Part shown: positions 32,025 to 43,900 of the stretch, piece by piece
How positions within the stretch are numbered: the stretch's first letter is position 1
How the letters are laid out: each line of letters starts with the position of its first letter
Source of the DNA: Elymus sibiricus
Taxonomy: Eukaryota; Streptophyta; Magnoliopsida; Poales; Poaceae
DNA: 64,000 nt
Assembly (NCBI GenBank): GCA_039707655.1
Contig: CM077667.1
Coordinates: 545,890,222 to 545,954,221, forward strand
Reading direction: 5' to 3'
Made by a program: the position numbers and the translations under genes
The notes under the pieces: generated by a model
The model's database searches: none
What the model was told of the DNA's origin: nothing
Seen by the model: the letters and a program-made list of their open reading frames with translations, nothing else

Positions 32025-33810
32025 TGTTGGGGAACGTCGCATGGGAAACAAAAAATTTCCTACGCACACGCAAGATCTATCCATGGTGATGAGCATCTAC
32101 GAGAGGGAGAGTGAATCTACATACCCTTGTAGATCGCTAAGCGGAAGCGTTAAGAAACGCGGTTGATGTAGTCGAACGTTTCCGCGATCCAAATCGCAAG
32201 TCGTCCCTCGATCCGATCACGAACTAGTGCCGAACGGACGGCACCTCCGCGTTCAACACACGTATGGCTTGATGACGCCTTCACCTCCTCGATCCAGCGA
32301 GCGATGATGAAGTAGTAGATGAGTTCCGGCAGCACGACGGCGTGGTGATGGTGGTGAGGAACAATCTCTGCAGGGCTTCGCCAAGCACTACGGAGATTAT
32401 GATGGGAGGAACTAGAGGGTTAGGGTTGCCGGCACACGGCTTGGGAAATCTTGATGTGTCCCGTGTGCTAGCCCTTCCCCTCTATTTATATGTTGAGCCT
32501 TGGGGTCTAAACTTGGAGTAAAAGCCTCCTCCAGGTCAGTTTTGCCCGCACAAGGTCGATTTGGCCCGCAGGGAAAGAGTCCAACTCGGATCCCAGCAGT
32601 CCCGCGTACAAGCGGTAGTACCGCTTGAGCGGTAGTACTGCCTTACCAGCGGTAGTACCGCTTAAGGCAGCAGCAAAACTTCCTTTTGCACTTTCCAATA
32701 CCTCGTGGGCTTTACCCCTTTGGCCTATATAAAGTGTTGCTGCACCCGAACACTTCGGTAAACATCCGGAACCCCTTCCGGTGAATTCCGGAACCCTTCC
32801 GGAGATCAAAACACTATTATCACATATATCAATCTTTACCTCCGGACTCTTCCGGAGACCCTCGTCATGTCCGGGATCTTATCCGGGACTCCGAACAACC
32901 TTCGGTCACCAACACAATAACTCAACTATACTAACCGTCACCAAACGTTAAGTGTGTAGACTCTGCGGGTTCGAGAACTATGTAGACATGACCGAGACAC
33001 CTCTACGATCAATAACCAATAGCGGGACCTGGATGCCCATATTGGCTCCTACATATTCTACGAAGATCTTTATCGGTCGAACCTCTATGTCAAGGATTCA
33101 GTTAATCCCGTATGCTGTTCCCTTTGTTCTTCGGTATGTTACTTGCCCGAGATTCGATCGTCGGTATCTCTATACCTAGTTCAATCCCGTTACCGGCAAG
33201 TCTCTTTACTCGTTCCGTAATACAAGATCTCGTGGCTAACACTTTAGTCACATTGCTTGCAAGGCTCATTGTGATGTTGTATTACCGAGTGGGCCCTGAG
33301 ATACCTCTCCGTCATACGGAGTAACAAATCCCAGTCTTGATCCATGCCAACCCAACAGACACCCTCGGAGATACCTGTAGAGCATCTTTATAGTCACCCA
33401 GTTATGTTGCGACGTTTGATACACACAAGGTATTCCTCCGGTGTCAGTGAGTTGCATGATCTCATGGTCATAGGAACAGATACTTGTCATGCAGAAAACA
33501 ATAGCAATAAACTGACACGATCATATGCTACGTTTATAGTTTGGGTCTTGTCCATCACATCATTCTCCTAATGATGTGATCCCGTTATCAAATGACATCT
33601 CATGTCCATGGCTAGGAAACCTTCACCATCTTTTGATCAACGAGCTAGTTTAACTAGAGGCTTACTAGGGACACAGTGTTGTCTATGTACCCACACATGT
33701 ATTTAAGTTTCCAATTAATACAATTATAGCATGGATAATAAACGATTATCATGAACAAGGAAATATAATAATAACCAATTTATTATTGCCTCTAGGGCAT
33801 ATTTCCAACA
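32025..33810 (-). mobile_element. BARE1/WIS/Angela-type Copia solo LTR, target duplication GGTAT
   Basis: A 1786-bp LTR starts TGTTGGGGAACGTCGCATGG and ends GGGCATATTTCCAACA, the inverse of the known Triticeae Angela/BARE LTR start. GGTAT stands on both sides (32020-32024 and 33811-33815). The segment inserted between gag and protease of the Gypsy-type element, and its internal part was later lost by recombination. No internal Copia sequence remains. Confidence 0.95.
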
Positions 33811-33815
33811 GGTAT

Positions 33816-35857
33816 ATGAGTGGCGTAGATCATGTTTACTGTTTTCACCTCTGGAGGGAATTTCTTTTGACCGCCACCGATCGGACCACGAGGCTCATCC
33901 TCGTCCTCGCTGCGTGGGCTCTTGCCATGGTCCTCAGTTGCGAGCTTGCCGGCCTGCTTGAAGACCCAACAGTTACGGTTGGTGTGATTGGCGGGCTTCT
34001 CCTGAGTGCCATGGATCTGGCAAGGTCTCTCTAGAATCTTGTCCAGCGGGGTGGGTCCGTCGTGTTTGCCTTTAGGAGGCTTCTTCCGCTGCCCAAGGCG
34101 GGAATTGCGGAAGCTGGCGTTGATGGCCGTGTCATCGGCATCACTATTATTGTGCCGGCGCTTGTTCTTGTTGCGCTTTGGTTTCCCGTTCCCATCCCGA
34201 ACTTTAGAGGTTCCGGGGTCTTCGGGGTTATGGCTACGTCGAGCGAGCCAGTTATCCTCGCCCGCACAGAAGCGGGTCATGAGTGATGTGAGGGCGGACA
34301 TTGTCCTTCGTTTGTCCTGGACGAGCTGTCGGGCCAGCCATTCATCCCGAATATTATGTCTGAAGGAGGCTATAGCTTCGGCCTCCGGTCAGTCTACGAT
34401 CTGGTTCTTCTTGGTCAGGAAGCGGTTCCAGAATAGCCGTGCGGACTCTCCGGGCTTCTGAACGATGTTGCTTAGATCGGATGAGTCTGGTGGCCGAACA
34501 TAAGTGCCCTGGAAGTTAGATCGGAATGCCTCTTCTCGGTCCTCCCAACATCCGATAGAGTTTTCGGGGAGGCTATTTAACCAGTGCCGAGCTGGCCCCT
34601 TGAGCTTCAGGGGTAAGTACTTGATGGCGTGGAGGTCATCTCCCCGTGCCATGTGGATGTGGAGGAGGAAATCCTCTATCCATACTGTTGGGTCAGTTGT
34701 CCCATCGTATTGCTCTATGTTTACGGGCTTAAACCTCTCCGGGAACTGATGCCGCATTACCTCATCTGTGAAGCACAGTGGGTGTGCAGCCCCTCTAACC
34801 CGAGCTATGGTGCGCCGATGATCGGCGTTTGCCCTAGTTCGGTGCTGTTCCCGATCTTGATTGTCGCGGTCGAGCCGAGGCCGGTACCCGTCCCGTCTAT
34901 TGGGTGAGTATCCTCTGGATCCGTAAATGGATCGCGTGCGGCCTGCTCTATAGTCCAGGTCGTGTCGCAGGTCGAACCTGAAATCGGGCTCTAGTGGCTC
35001 CTTTCCCCGTTGACGGGGTATCGTCGGCCTGTAGCCGGTATCATCAGCCGTCCGGTCTCGCCCTCGAGGGGGCGGTCTGGCTTGTCGTATGGGGTATGCT
35101 TGGGGGACGGCGTATCAGTAAGTTCGTCGTCGAATTGTGGCAGCAACCGTCTGCGAGGATAGCTCTTAGGCTGGTCCGATAGACCGGCGCCGTATCCTTC
35201 CTCGGTTGATAGGACTCTCGTCCATCGGTCGTTGAGGTCATCCTGTTCGGCTCTGAGCTGTCGCTCTTTTGCTTTCAGGCTGCGAGCTGTGGATATGAGC
35301 TGCTGCCTGAACAAGTCCTGGTCTTCGGGATTGTCGGGAATAGCGAAGTCATCGGCATCCGAATTATCCTCCCCCTCGATAGAGCGGCGGTAGTCGTCGT
35401 CCGCCGGATCATCTGGATCGTCGGGGTTGTGACGGTCTTCGGGTCTCTCCTGACCCTCTAGCAGGTGTTCGGGGATTTCGGGGCCGCCGATGTCTTCCGG
35501 GGTATCTCCGTCCTCGTTGCCATCTGTAGACTTTCGCCCCTTTTTCCCTTTTGACCGTTTATGCGGCTTTCGGCGTCTTGATGGCGCCTCGTCCGACTTA
35601 TCACCGTTGTTCTTCGGAGTGTCCACCATGTAGACGTCGTATGTAGAGGTGGCAGTCCACTGCCTGGTCTTAGCAGGGGTGAGGGCGTTTTCTTCCTCAT
35701 CCATATATTCTGCTCCTTCGGAAGCATAGTCGAGCATGTCGGTTAAATCTTCGACAGTGGCTATGAAGTGGGTGGTGGGTGGGACGAAAAATTTGTCCTG
35801 ACCCGTCTGAAATCCGGTCTGAGAACAGATCGGAGTTGGATCGTCGATGATCTTCAT
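33816..35857 (-). pseudogene. Gag region of the Gypsy-type element
   Basis: Three minus-strand segments make up gag. At 34991-35857 lies an acidic and basic N-terminal part (DMLDYASEGAEYMDEEENAL onward). At 34389-34757 lies the capsid-like core with FKPVNIEQYDGTTDPTVWI, KLKGPARHWLNSLPENSI and FLTKKNQIVD. At 33816-34301 lies a basic C-terminal part with NKNKRRHNNSDADDTAIN and a Cys/His cluster (CQIHG, HTNRNCWVF). Stops or frame changes near 34988 and 34385 separate them, so no full-length gag can be made from this copy. Gag normally packages the element's RNA in cytoplasmic particles. Confidence 0.8.
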
Positions 35858-36365
35858 CGACGAGATCCGATCCAGAGCCTCATTGAGTATCGAGAGCTCG
35901 GTCGGGTTGGCCTGCCCAGGGCTTCCGGAGTGAGCCTCCGAAGCGTCCGTGCAAGGGGAGTGTTTGGCAAGAACTGGTGTCCGGACATCGGGCGCTATGA
36001 CCTGATCCGGACTGAACGTCGGGTCCTCGTCGGGCTAGATTCCAGGGGAGGGGTCGAATAGTGGGCATGGGGTTAAAGCCTCCGAGCCTTCGGGCATAGC
36101 GGGCGAGACCGCGAGCCCGGAAAGTGATAGATCGCCTCGAGAGTCTACGGAGAACTCTAAGTTCCCGAATCTGACCTCTTGATCAAGGGCGAAGCTTCCG
36201 ACGCGGCCTAGGTGGCCGGTTGAGTCGGCGTGCAGCACTATGCTGCCGAAAGCGAAGATCTGTCCGGGGACAAAAGTGCCCGTATTGCGGACCTCTTCGT
36301 TGACGACTAGGCGAGCTATCGATTCCTTCTGGCGACCACAGCGGAACTCTCAATGAAAGCACCAA

Positions 36366-36835
36366 TGTCGGTGTCAAAACCGGCGGATCTCGGGTAGGGG
36401 GTCCCGAACTGTGATACTTAGATCGATGGTAACAGGAGACAAAGGGGGCAAGGTTTTACCCAGGTTTGGGCCCTCCTATGGAGGTAATACCCTACGTCCT
36501 GCTTGATTATATTGAGTGTATGGAGATTACAGAATTGATCTACCATGAGATCGTATGACTAAAACCCTAGATGAGTTCTCTTGTCCTACATCCTAAAACC
36601 TTCCGGCTTATATAGACGCCGGGGTCCCTAGGGTTTACACATGGTCGGTTACACGTCGAAGGGACAAACATGCCTATTCGCTACTCCAAACGTGGAGGAC
36701 AATCCACGATTCCCGAAGCTTCCTTCTTGGAGATGAGATCTTCAATTCTTACAGTATTCGGCAAGTGGCCCATACAGTCCGGCCCATAAGACATAGGCCG
36801 GCCTGCCGAGGACCCCTTAGTCCAGGACTCCCTCA
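36366..36835 (-). repeat. 5' LTR of the Gypsy-type element
   Basis: Right-hand LTR, followed by target copy CCGGG. On its inner side, read on the minus strand, the LTR end ACACCGACA is followed by TTGGTGCTTTCATTGAGAG, where the primer-binding site should lie. Confidence 0.92.
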
Positions 36836-37389
36836 CCGGGTGCGTTTAGAGATTTTACAGTGATAGGGTTGCTGGATAGGTTGCCGTCTCTCCCCTCTCA
36901 ATTTTCTCCGTGTGTCCCTCTCTATGTGGATGTGGAAGGATCGCGAGAAATTCCGCGATTTCTCGATCTCCGCCGCCCACCGCTTCTCCACCGCTCCACA
37001 TTCCGCCGCTCAACCGCCGTGCAGCCTATAAAAGGCCCTCCTCCCCATGGCTTCCCCATCTTTCGAGCATGCCCGTTGTCCGCCGCAACCGCACCGGGAT
37101 GGGACTCCATTTCGTGCCTGCTTTCACGCGCGCGGACGAAGGACGCCCTTCTCTGTCTCCGATCGGCTCTGGGGTTCAGGAGCAGCAGCAGCCGGCCGCC
37201 GCCAGGGCGAGCAGCGATGCCAGCTGCGCAACAACGGCGGACCCGGCAGCGTGGAGTCATGTCCGGCGAGAAGCGGGCTCTGCAGGGCGCCGTGCTGTGC
37301 GGCCATGTCCGAAGATTCCGTGGACGGCCAAAGGGAAGGAGCCAGGAGGAGAGTATTCTTCAGATGGTGAGAGGGAGACGCTGGAGTGG
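36836..37389. other. GC-rich sequence with TATA box, no recognised gene
   Basis: A CCTATAAAAGGCCC box near 37025 and several overlapping Arg/Pro-rich open frames are present. It may be promoter and 5' sequence of the older Gypsy fragment that follows. No protein is recognisable. Confidence 0.35.
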
Positions 37390-37730
37390 TCTGACTCCAC
37401 CATCACCTTCGATCGCTCCGATCACCCGGACTACATCCCTCACCTAGGGAAATTCGCTTTGTGCTAGATCCGATCATCGGCGGTTTCCGCCTCCCCAAAA
37501 TCCTTATGGATGGGGGTAGCGGAATCAACGTCATCTTCTCCTCCAACACACTGGCAAAGATGGGGATCTCCCAATCCCGCTTATGCCCTTCGCCTACCTA
37601 CTTCCACGGATTCGTGTCAGGGAAGAAGGTGCAACCATTGGGGCAAATATCTCTCGAGACCGTCTTCGGGGACGAGGACAATTTCCGCTCAGAAACACTA
37701 TGCTTCGAGGTCAAATATGGTCCTGGTCTG
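37390..37730 (+). pseudogene. Older Gypsy protease fragment on the plus strand
   Basis: The plus strand reads ITFDRSDHPDYIPHLGKFAL, then after a stop or frame change near 37466 KILMDGGSGINVIFSSNTLA, ISLETVFGDEDNFRSETLCF and EVKYGPG. This is clearly related to the protease at 31329-32019 (same ITFDR-DHP, LMDGGS, SLE-VFG-DNFRSE pattern) but diverged and in the opposite orientation. No LTR or other domain is attached. Confidence 0.75.
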
Positions 37731-38207
37731 CTACTATACCATGTTAGCATGTTTCTATACTGAAAAGAGCTTCTATGCTACAATACTAATCATACATAGC
37801 CAGTTTCATTTCTGAATAACATGATTACTAGCATCCACTTATGATTTGTATGATCTGTGTGTATAGATAAAGTTGATGGTTTGGTTGTGTCTTTCCTACC
37901 TCACTGTCTTGCTAGATGTAATGAGAAAAAACTGGACTTTTTTGCTGTATGTAATTGGGCAGTTGATTGGGATGTCTTGCCTCCTGCGTGTGCGTCCGCC
38001 GGCCGTGTAGGTTGTGCTCGGTCTCGTCGTCTTCATCCAAATCCCCACCATCACCGTGCGACGGCGGTGACTACAAACATTACAGGTGAGTCCTCCCACG
38101 TCTCTCTCCTTCCCCTTGCTCTGAGCATGTGGTTATCGAGCCATGGCTATGTGTATAGCTCTGGGTGCCATGACTACTTAGGTTTTGGATTTGGCCTCAA
38201 TTGGATA
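37731..38207. other. No recognised gene
   Basis: AT-rich then GC-rich sequence with a possible splice donor (ACAGGTGAGT near 38090). It looks like an intron or intergenic sequence and continues beyond the CACTA insertion at 47073. Confidence 0.4.
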
Positions 38208-38760
38208 CACTACTAGAATCAGGCTCGTTGCCGACGGCCTAAACTATGCCGACGGCCCCCGTAGGCATATATCACCCTATGCCGACCACCTACGCCTAAC
38301 CGTCGGCGTACAAAACACCGTCGGCGTATATCAATCTATGCCGACGGCAACCGTCGGCGTACAAAGGCCGTCGGCATATATTGATCTATGCCTACGGTGG
38401 CCGTCGGCATAGACGCCCCGTCGGCGTATCTGCGGGCCCGGCCACTCGACGGGTTACGCCCGTTTGACGCCGTCAAAGATATGCCGACGGTCCTGACGGA
38501 CACCGTCGGCATAGCTGCGATGGTCCACGTCATCGATCCGCGGCATATGCCACGTCATCGATCCGAGGGAGCTGCCAATCCGGGGGCATACCTATGCCGA
38601 CGGTTATGCCGTCGGCATATGCGGTAGGTGCCACATCATCGATCCGGGGGAGCTGCCGATCCGGGGCCATAGCTATGCCGACGGTTATACCGTCGGCGTA
38701 CCTATTTTTATTTTTTATTTTGGCTATGCCGACGGTGTAACCGTCGGCATAGGTACATTT
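38208..38760. repeat. 5' subterminal palindromic repeats of the CACTA element
   Basis: More than a dozen copies of TGCCGACGG or its inverse CCGTCGGCAT are paired back to back (for example CTATGCCGACGG...CCGTCGGCATA). They probably bind the second CACTA protein (TNPA role in En/Spm) and fold into hairpins in single strands. Confidence 0.88.
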
Positions 38761-39544
38761 TTTTAAAATCTTTTCCCTATATTAAAATTTGATTTACTTA
38801 GGAAGTCTATAACCCATGTCCATGTTATATATAGTCTACACACAGTTTTTCCAATGCATCGTCTATTTAGGTGTGTATATAGGCGCTAAAATCATGTTAT
38901 ATATAGTACTCTACACACAGTCTTCACGGACGCCGCTGCCGCCGGCACCTGGAGGGGGGAAACGGTGTCGTCGGGTCGACACGGAGGGAATATTGCGATG
39001 GGTTGGGCCCTGACCTTGATCCGAAGTGTACCTATGAGCTGGCCTATCACAACCAGGTGGAAATTTCCCCCGGTCAAACCCCGTCCGGTGAAAGTCAAAG
39101 GGGTAGATTTGTTCGGTCAACAATGTCAGGGTTAGACGGGACGGGGTACTTGGGGGGTAGCGATGCCGCCAGGTCTTGCGCTGGGCCCTCTTACACGTCT
39201 GTAAATGTGGTGGAAGGTGCATGCACGCGGCACGCGGGTCCGTAGTGTGACCCCCCTCGCGGACGTCGTCGGTGCCATCACACGGAGGGGGGAAACGACA
39301 ACGTTGGGGAGACACGAAGGAATGTAGTTTGTTTTTTAACACTCATACACATGTATATCATGTATGTATGTGTAATAAATAAACAAAGTATAATCCTAAA
39401 AAAAGTATCTGAAATAACCCTGAACAAAGTATAAAAAAGTAATTAAAATATGAAATATATATGCCGACGGTTAAACCGTCGGCGTAGCTCCACCTTATCC
39501 ACTAACCTTATCCCCTCCCACGTGCTCTCCACCACTCATCTCTT

Positions 39545-40045
39545 TCTCCCTCCCAGCGCCCGACCCCCCTCAACCCCCGCGCCGCCGCCGTCGCCCGCCC
39601 CCACGCTGGCCAGCCCCGGCTTCGGCTGCCCCCGGCCCCTCCTCCCGGCCCGTCACCGCCCCCGGCCCCTCCTCCCGCCCCGCGTGCCGTCGCCCCGGCC
39701 CCCTCCTCCCGCCCCGCGCGCCCTCGCCCCCGACCCCCTCCTCCCGCCCCGCCGTCGCCCCCGACCGCCTCCTCCCGCCCCGCCGTCGCCCCCGGTCGAC
39801 TCCTCCCGCCCCACCGCCGCCTCCGCCGTAGCCTCCGTCGTCGCCCCCGGCCCCCTCCTCCCGCCACACCGCCCCCTCTGCCGTCGCCCCCGCCCCACTC
39901 CTCCCGCCCCACCGCCGCCTCCGTCGTCGCCCCCGCCCCATCCTCCCGCCCCACCGTCGCCCCGGCCCCCTCCTCCCGCCCCACCACCGCCTCCGCCCCA
40001 CCGCCGCCCTGTCCGCGCCGCCCGCCGGCCTGCTGCCTCCCCTCG
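39545..40045 (+). repeat. C-rich minisatellite encoding Pro/Ala/Arg-rich frames
   Basis: Units near CCCCGGCCCCCTCCTCCCGC and CCACCGCCGCCTCCG recur for about 500 bp. All three plus frames stay largely open only because of composition. A 199-codon frame (39450-40049) ends next to CGGTGAGCTC, which could be a splice donor of a 5' exon of TNP2, but there is no real evidence it is translated. Confidence 0.75.
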
Positions 40046-40649
40046 GTGAGCTCCCCCACCACCTTGCTCACTTTTTTTGTTTAGTGCAATTTTAATAGAT
40101 AGATATAATTTGTATTGTGTAGATAGATTGATAGATGGATATATGAATAGATTGATGATGAATGTATTGGTCTACATGATGAATATATATGACATGATGA
40201 ATATATTGTTAGTGTTGTTAGTTTTTTTTGGTCTACATGATGGTGTTGCTACAAAATAATGATGAAACTTTAAATGGATGAATTTATTTTGTATTGCTCA
40301 TCTAGTAAATAAATCTATGAAGGCATTGGTCCGTGATCTAAGTTTTTGACAGTGGATGATCTAAGTTTATTTGTCGGTAAAATTTACAGGCTTAGTGGTG
40401 TTGCATATCTTTGGAGTCATCGTCGTCAAAGGCATTGGTCCGTGACCTCGTCGATGTTTGACTACTTCCTCTACAGCCGAGGGTGAGCTAAGAATCCATC
40501 TTAATAATCATGTCACTAGATTTTCTTTTCGCATCAAGTCGCGTAACCTAGGCGTCTCCCGTCCGAAATGGTTGCATGGATAAATATGCATTCAATTGCA
40601 TATTTATCACCGCAACTGTTTCGGATTGTCCAGCGTTTTCCACGGACAG

Positions 40650-40859
40650 CCCGAGGATGTGTACATTGGGTACGTTTTCCATGCTCTACCCCGTTCCGAG
40701 ACAGGATTTCGGCGGCGCCTCCCCGTTGTTCTCCGGATGCACATTCTCTCGGATTTTTGCCGAGACGTGTATCTGGAGAACAACGGGGAGGTGCTACCGA
40801 AATTTTGTCTCGGAACGGGGTAGAGCATGGAGAACGTACTCAATCTACACATCCTCGGG
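40650..40859. repeat. Foldback: 91-bp inverted repeat upstream of TNP2
   Basis: The arm 40650-40740 pairs with 40769-40859; I count 81 of 91 positions matching, and most mismatches are C/T or G/A changes. The 28-nt loop holds a further small inverted repeat (TCTCGG...CCGAGA). The right arm ends about 135 bp before the TNP2 start codon. An RNA copy would form a long hairpin. Confidence 0.9.
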
Positions 40860-40994
40860 TGGGATTAGGACCCTCTTTACCTATTAGAGATGTAGGTGGA
40901 TTCAGTGCCGTCAATGCGGTAGAAAATAAATATTTGATGTGATTAATTCAAATGAAATCTTAATTTTGTTGTGTGGCTCCCAATAAAGCAGAGG

Positions 40995-43900
40995 ATGGCA
41001 GATAATCAGTGGATGTATAATGGTTTTACCCGTGGGAATCGAGTAACATCAGAGTGGATTTCCAAAACCGATGTGTTTTTGAGGGAGACATTCCGTGGTC
41101 CAATGAGAATGATCCCACATTGCCCGTGTGCGAGATGTGGCAGACGTCACTCTAAAGGCAAGGACGAAATGACCTTGCACCTTCGCACGTACGGATATAT
41201 GAAAAACTTTGACATGCCGATAAACTTTGCCGAGTGGGAACGTGGTAGAGAGGAGGTGATGCGGCAACGCATCGGTGGTTATGTGGACGACGGGGTCAGA
41301 GACATGCTAGATGATGTCATTGCTGCAGAGGCGACACATGCGACACCTTCAAAGAATGAACCAGAGGAGCCGGAGGAGCCGGAGGCAACCGCAAAGTCCT
41401 TCTTGGAGATCTTGGCTTCGTCAAAGAAGCCTCTTTATGCGGGTGCCAAACTCTCTCAGCTGGATGCCATCTCGCAACTGATGGCAGTTAAGGCTGAGTA
41501 CGGCTGTAGCCAAGCTTGCATCAAAGCATTTCTGGGAGTATGGGCTAACAACCTTCCTGATGGTCATGAACTGCCGGAAAGCATGTACACCACGAACAAA
41601 ATCATGAAGACACTCTCTATGGATTATGAGAAAATACATGTCTGTCCGAAGAATTGCCTTTTGTTTAGGCACGAGTATGCGGATGACAAGTACTGTAGGA
41701 AGTGCGGTTCCTCTCGGTACCTTGAGGTGGTCGGTAAGGATGGTCAAAATAGGCAGCTACGCATCCCCGCAAAGGTTCTTCGATATCTTCATTTCATAGA
41801 AAGACTGCAGCGCCTTTTCATCACGGAGGAGTCTGCCAAAATGATGAAGTGGCACAAGCAAGGGAAAAGGTACCATACAAATAAAATCGTACACCCATCG
41901 GGAGGTGAAGCATGGAAGTCATTCGATAAAGAATACCCCGAGGAAGCAGCCGAGGATGGGAATGTCAGAGTTGCAATAACAGGTGATGGGATCAATCCAT
42001 ATGGTATGTCGTCCAATTCATACAGCTGCTGGCCTGTGTTTGTTATTCCACTCAATCTCCCTCCCGGTGTCCTAATGCAACGCAACACCATGTTCTTGTC
42101 GCTGATCATTCTAGGGCCTGAATACCCGGGGAAGAATTTGGCAGTGTTTATGCAGCCGCTGGTGGATGATTTGCACCATTCTTGGTACTTCCCAAGGTTG
42201 ACATACGACTGACATCTGCAGAAAAATTTCTTGATGAAAGTTTGGTTGATGTATTGCATGCATGACTTTCCCGGCTATGCCCTATTCTGCGGATGGTGTA
42301 CAAGTGGTAAGATGCCATGCCCAGTGTGCATGCAGGCTCTACGTTTTATTTGGCTGCAGAAGGGTCGCAAGTATGTAGCCTTTGACCAGCACCGCCAGTT
42401 CCTCCCTCCAGACCATCCAGACAGGGAAGACAAGAAGAACTTCACGAAAGGTCGGGTTGTCCATGAAGTAAATGAGATTCCAACATTTTCGGGGGCAGAT
42501 GTTCTTGCTCAGCTAAAAGCTCGCAAGCCTGAAGTCAAAGGGAAAGGCAAAGGCAAACGCTTCAAGGGATATGGTGAGACGCACAACTGGACTCACATTA
42601 GCCCCTTCACGAAGCTTCCCTATTTCAAGGACCTCAAACTTCCTTATAACATCGATGTGATGCACACCGAAAAGAATGTCGCAGAGTCCCTTTTTCGCAT
42701 GATCCACAACATTCCTGATAAGACAAAGGATAACGTTCAAGCTATAGCCGATCAACAAAAATTTTGTGATAGACCACGTCTAAACATGCAACCTCCCACA
42801 GGCGGTCGAAAAAACTGGTTCAAGCCAGAGGCTGACTTCGTCCTTAAACCGCCAGAAAAGAAGGAGGTACTTATGTGGCTCAAACACATTGTGAAGTTCA
42901 CTGATGGTTATGCATCGAATATAAGTAATGGAGTCAATCTTTCAACGGGCAAAGTCAATGGGCTCAAGAGTCATGACTATCATGTATGGATTGAGCGGTT
43001 AATGCCGGTGATGGTTCGAGGCTATGTCCCCGAGCGTGTCTGGCGAGTGCTTGCGGAGCTAAGCCATTTCTTCCGCACACTATGTGCTAAAGAAGTATGT
43101 CCCGAGGTGATTGGACAATTGCATAAGAAGGCACCGGAGTTGATATGCAAGCTAGAGAAGACCTTTCCGCCAGGCTTCTTTACTCCGATGGCACATCTCA
43201 TTTTGCACCTCGCGAAAGAGGTATCGTTGGGGGGCCCTGTGCAGAATCATTGGCAGTACGGCCCTGAGAGACAGAACAAGCATCTCCGAAAGAAATGTGG
43301 AAACAAAGCTAAGATTGAAGCTTCCATAGCTGAGGCAGTTATCCTTGAGGAGGTGTCAGTCCTCAGGACATCGTACTATCCAGACCACGTTCCTAGTCTG
43401 CATAATAAGGTGCCTCGATACAATACGGAAGAGCCCAAGTATAAACCCAAGCTCGATCTATTCAGCGGGCAAGGTGGCAGGGATGGGTGCTCGAAATCTT
43501 ATAACATGCCAGAACAAGAGTGGGAGGACATCATGTTCTATGTTTTGCACAACATCAAGGAAGTTGAGGAGGAGTGGATGAGGTAATACCACCACACCAT
43601 TCCTTTATGTCTTGCACAACTTCATGCTCTATGTTCTCTTAATTAGTCTCAGCCTAAACACCGCTTTTCTTCTTTCAGTCAATTCATTTATGAGGAGTGG
43701 AAGGGAATGATTCTTCCTACTCAGGTGGAGGCACTTACTCTTCTTCGGCATGGAAACCCTGGAAGGCAAAAATATGTTGCTTGGTTCATGGCTAAAGTAA
43801 TTTTTCACATTCCCCTATTAAATACCTAGTTGAACATTTATTAGTTAACCAAACTAATGCACCCAACATTTCAATTAAACTTGTAGGGAAAAGATCGGAA

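Larger units (their letters stand above)
25706..36835 (-). mobile_element. Gypsy-type LTR retrotransposon lacking pol, target duplication CCGGG
   Basis: Two 470-bp LTRs (25706-26175 and 36366-36835) begin TGTCGGTGTCAAAACCGG and end GGACTCCCTCA. CCGGG flanks both outer ends (25701-25705, 36836-36840). I count about seven mismatches between the LTRs, so the insertion is young by grass standards. Gag and protease read on the minus strand, so the right-hand LTR is the 5' one. No reverse transcriptase, RNase H or integrase could be found. Instead about 3.3 kb near the 3' end carries a spliced gene on the plus strand. A Copia solo LTR splits the region between gag and protease. Confidence 0.93.

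Noticed and set aside
36860..37467. Long GC-rich frames considered as a host gene with TATA box near 37025
   Set aside because: They run into a Gypsy protease fragment and show no independent domain; more likely part of the same old retrotransposon relic.
38208..38760. Regular palindromes considered as a CRISPR-like array
   Set aside because: The repeats are irregularly spaced subterminal motifs of a CACTA element bounded by terminal repeats and target copies in a plant genome.
39450..40071. Long Pro/Ala/Arg frames on the plus strand and Gly/Arg frames on the minus strand
   Set aside because: A C-rich minisatellite leaves all frames open; there is no domain or codon pattern of a gene.
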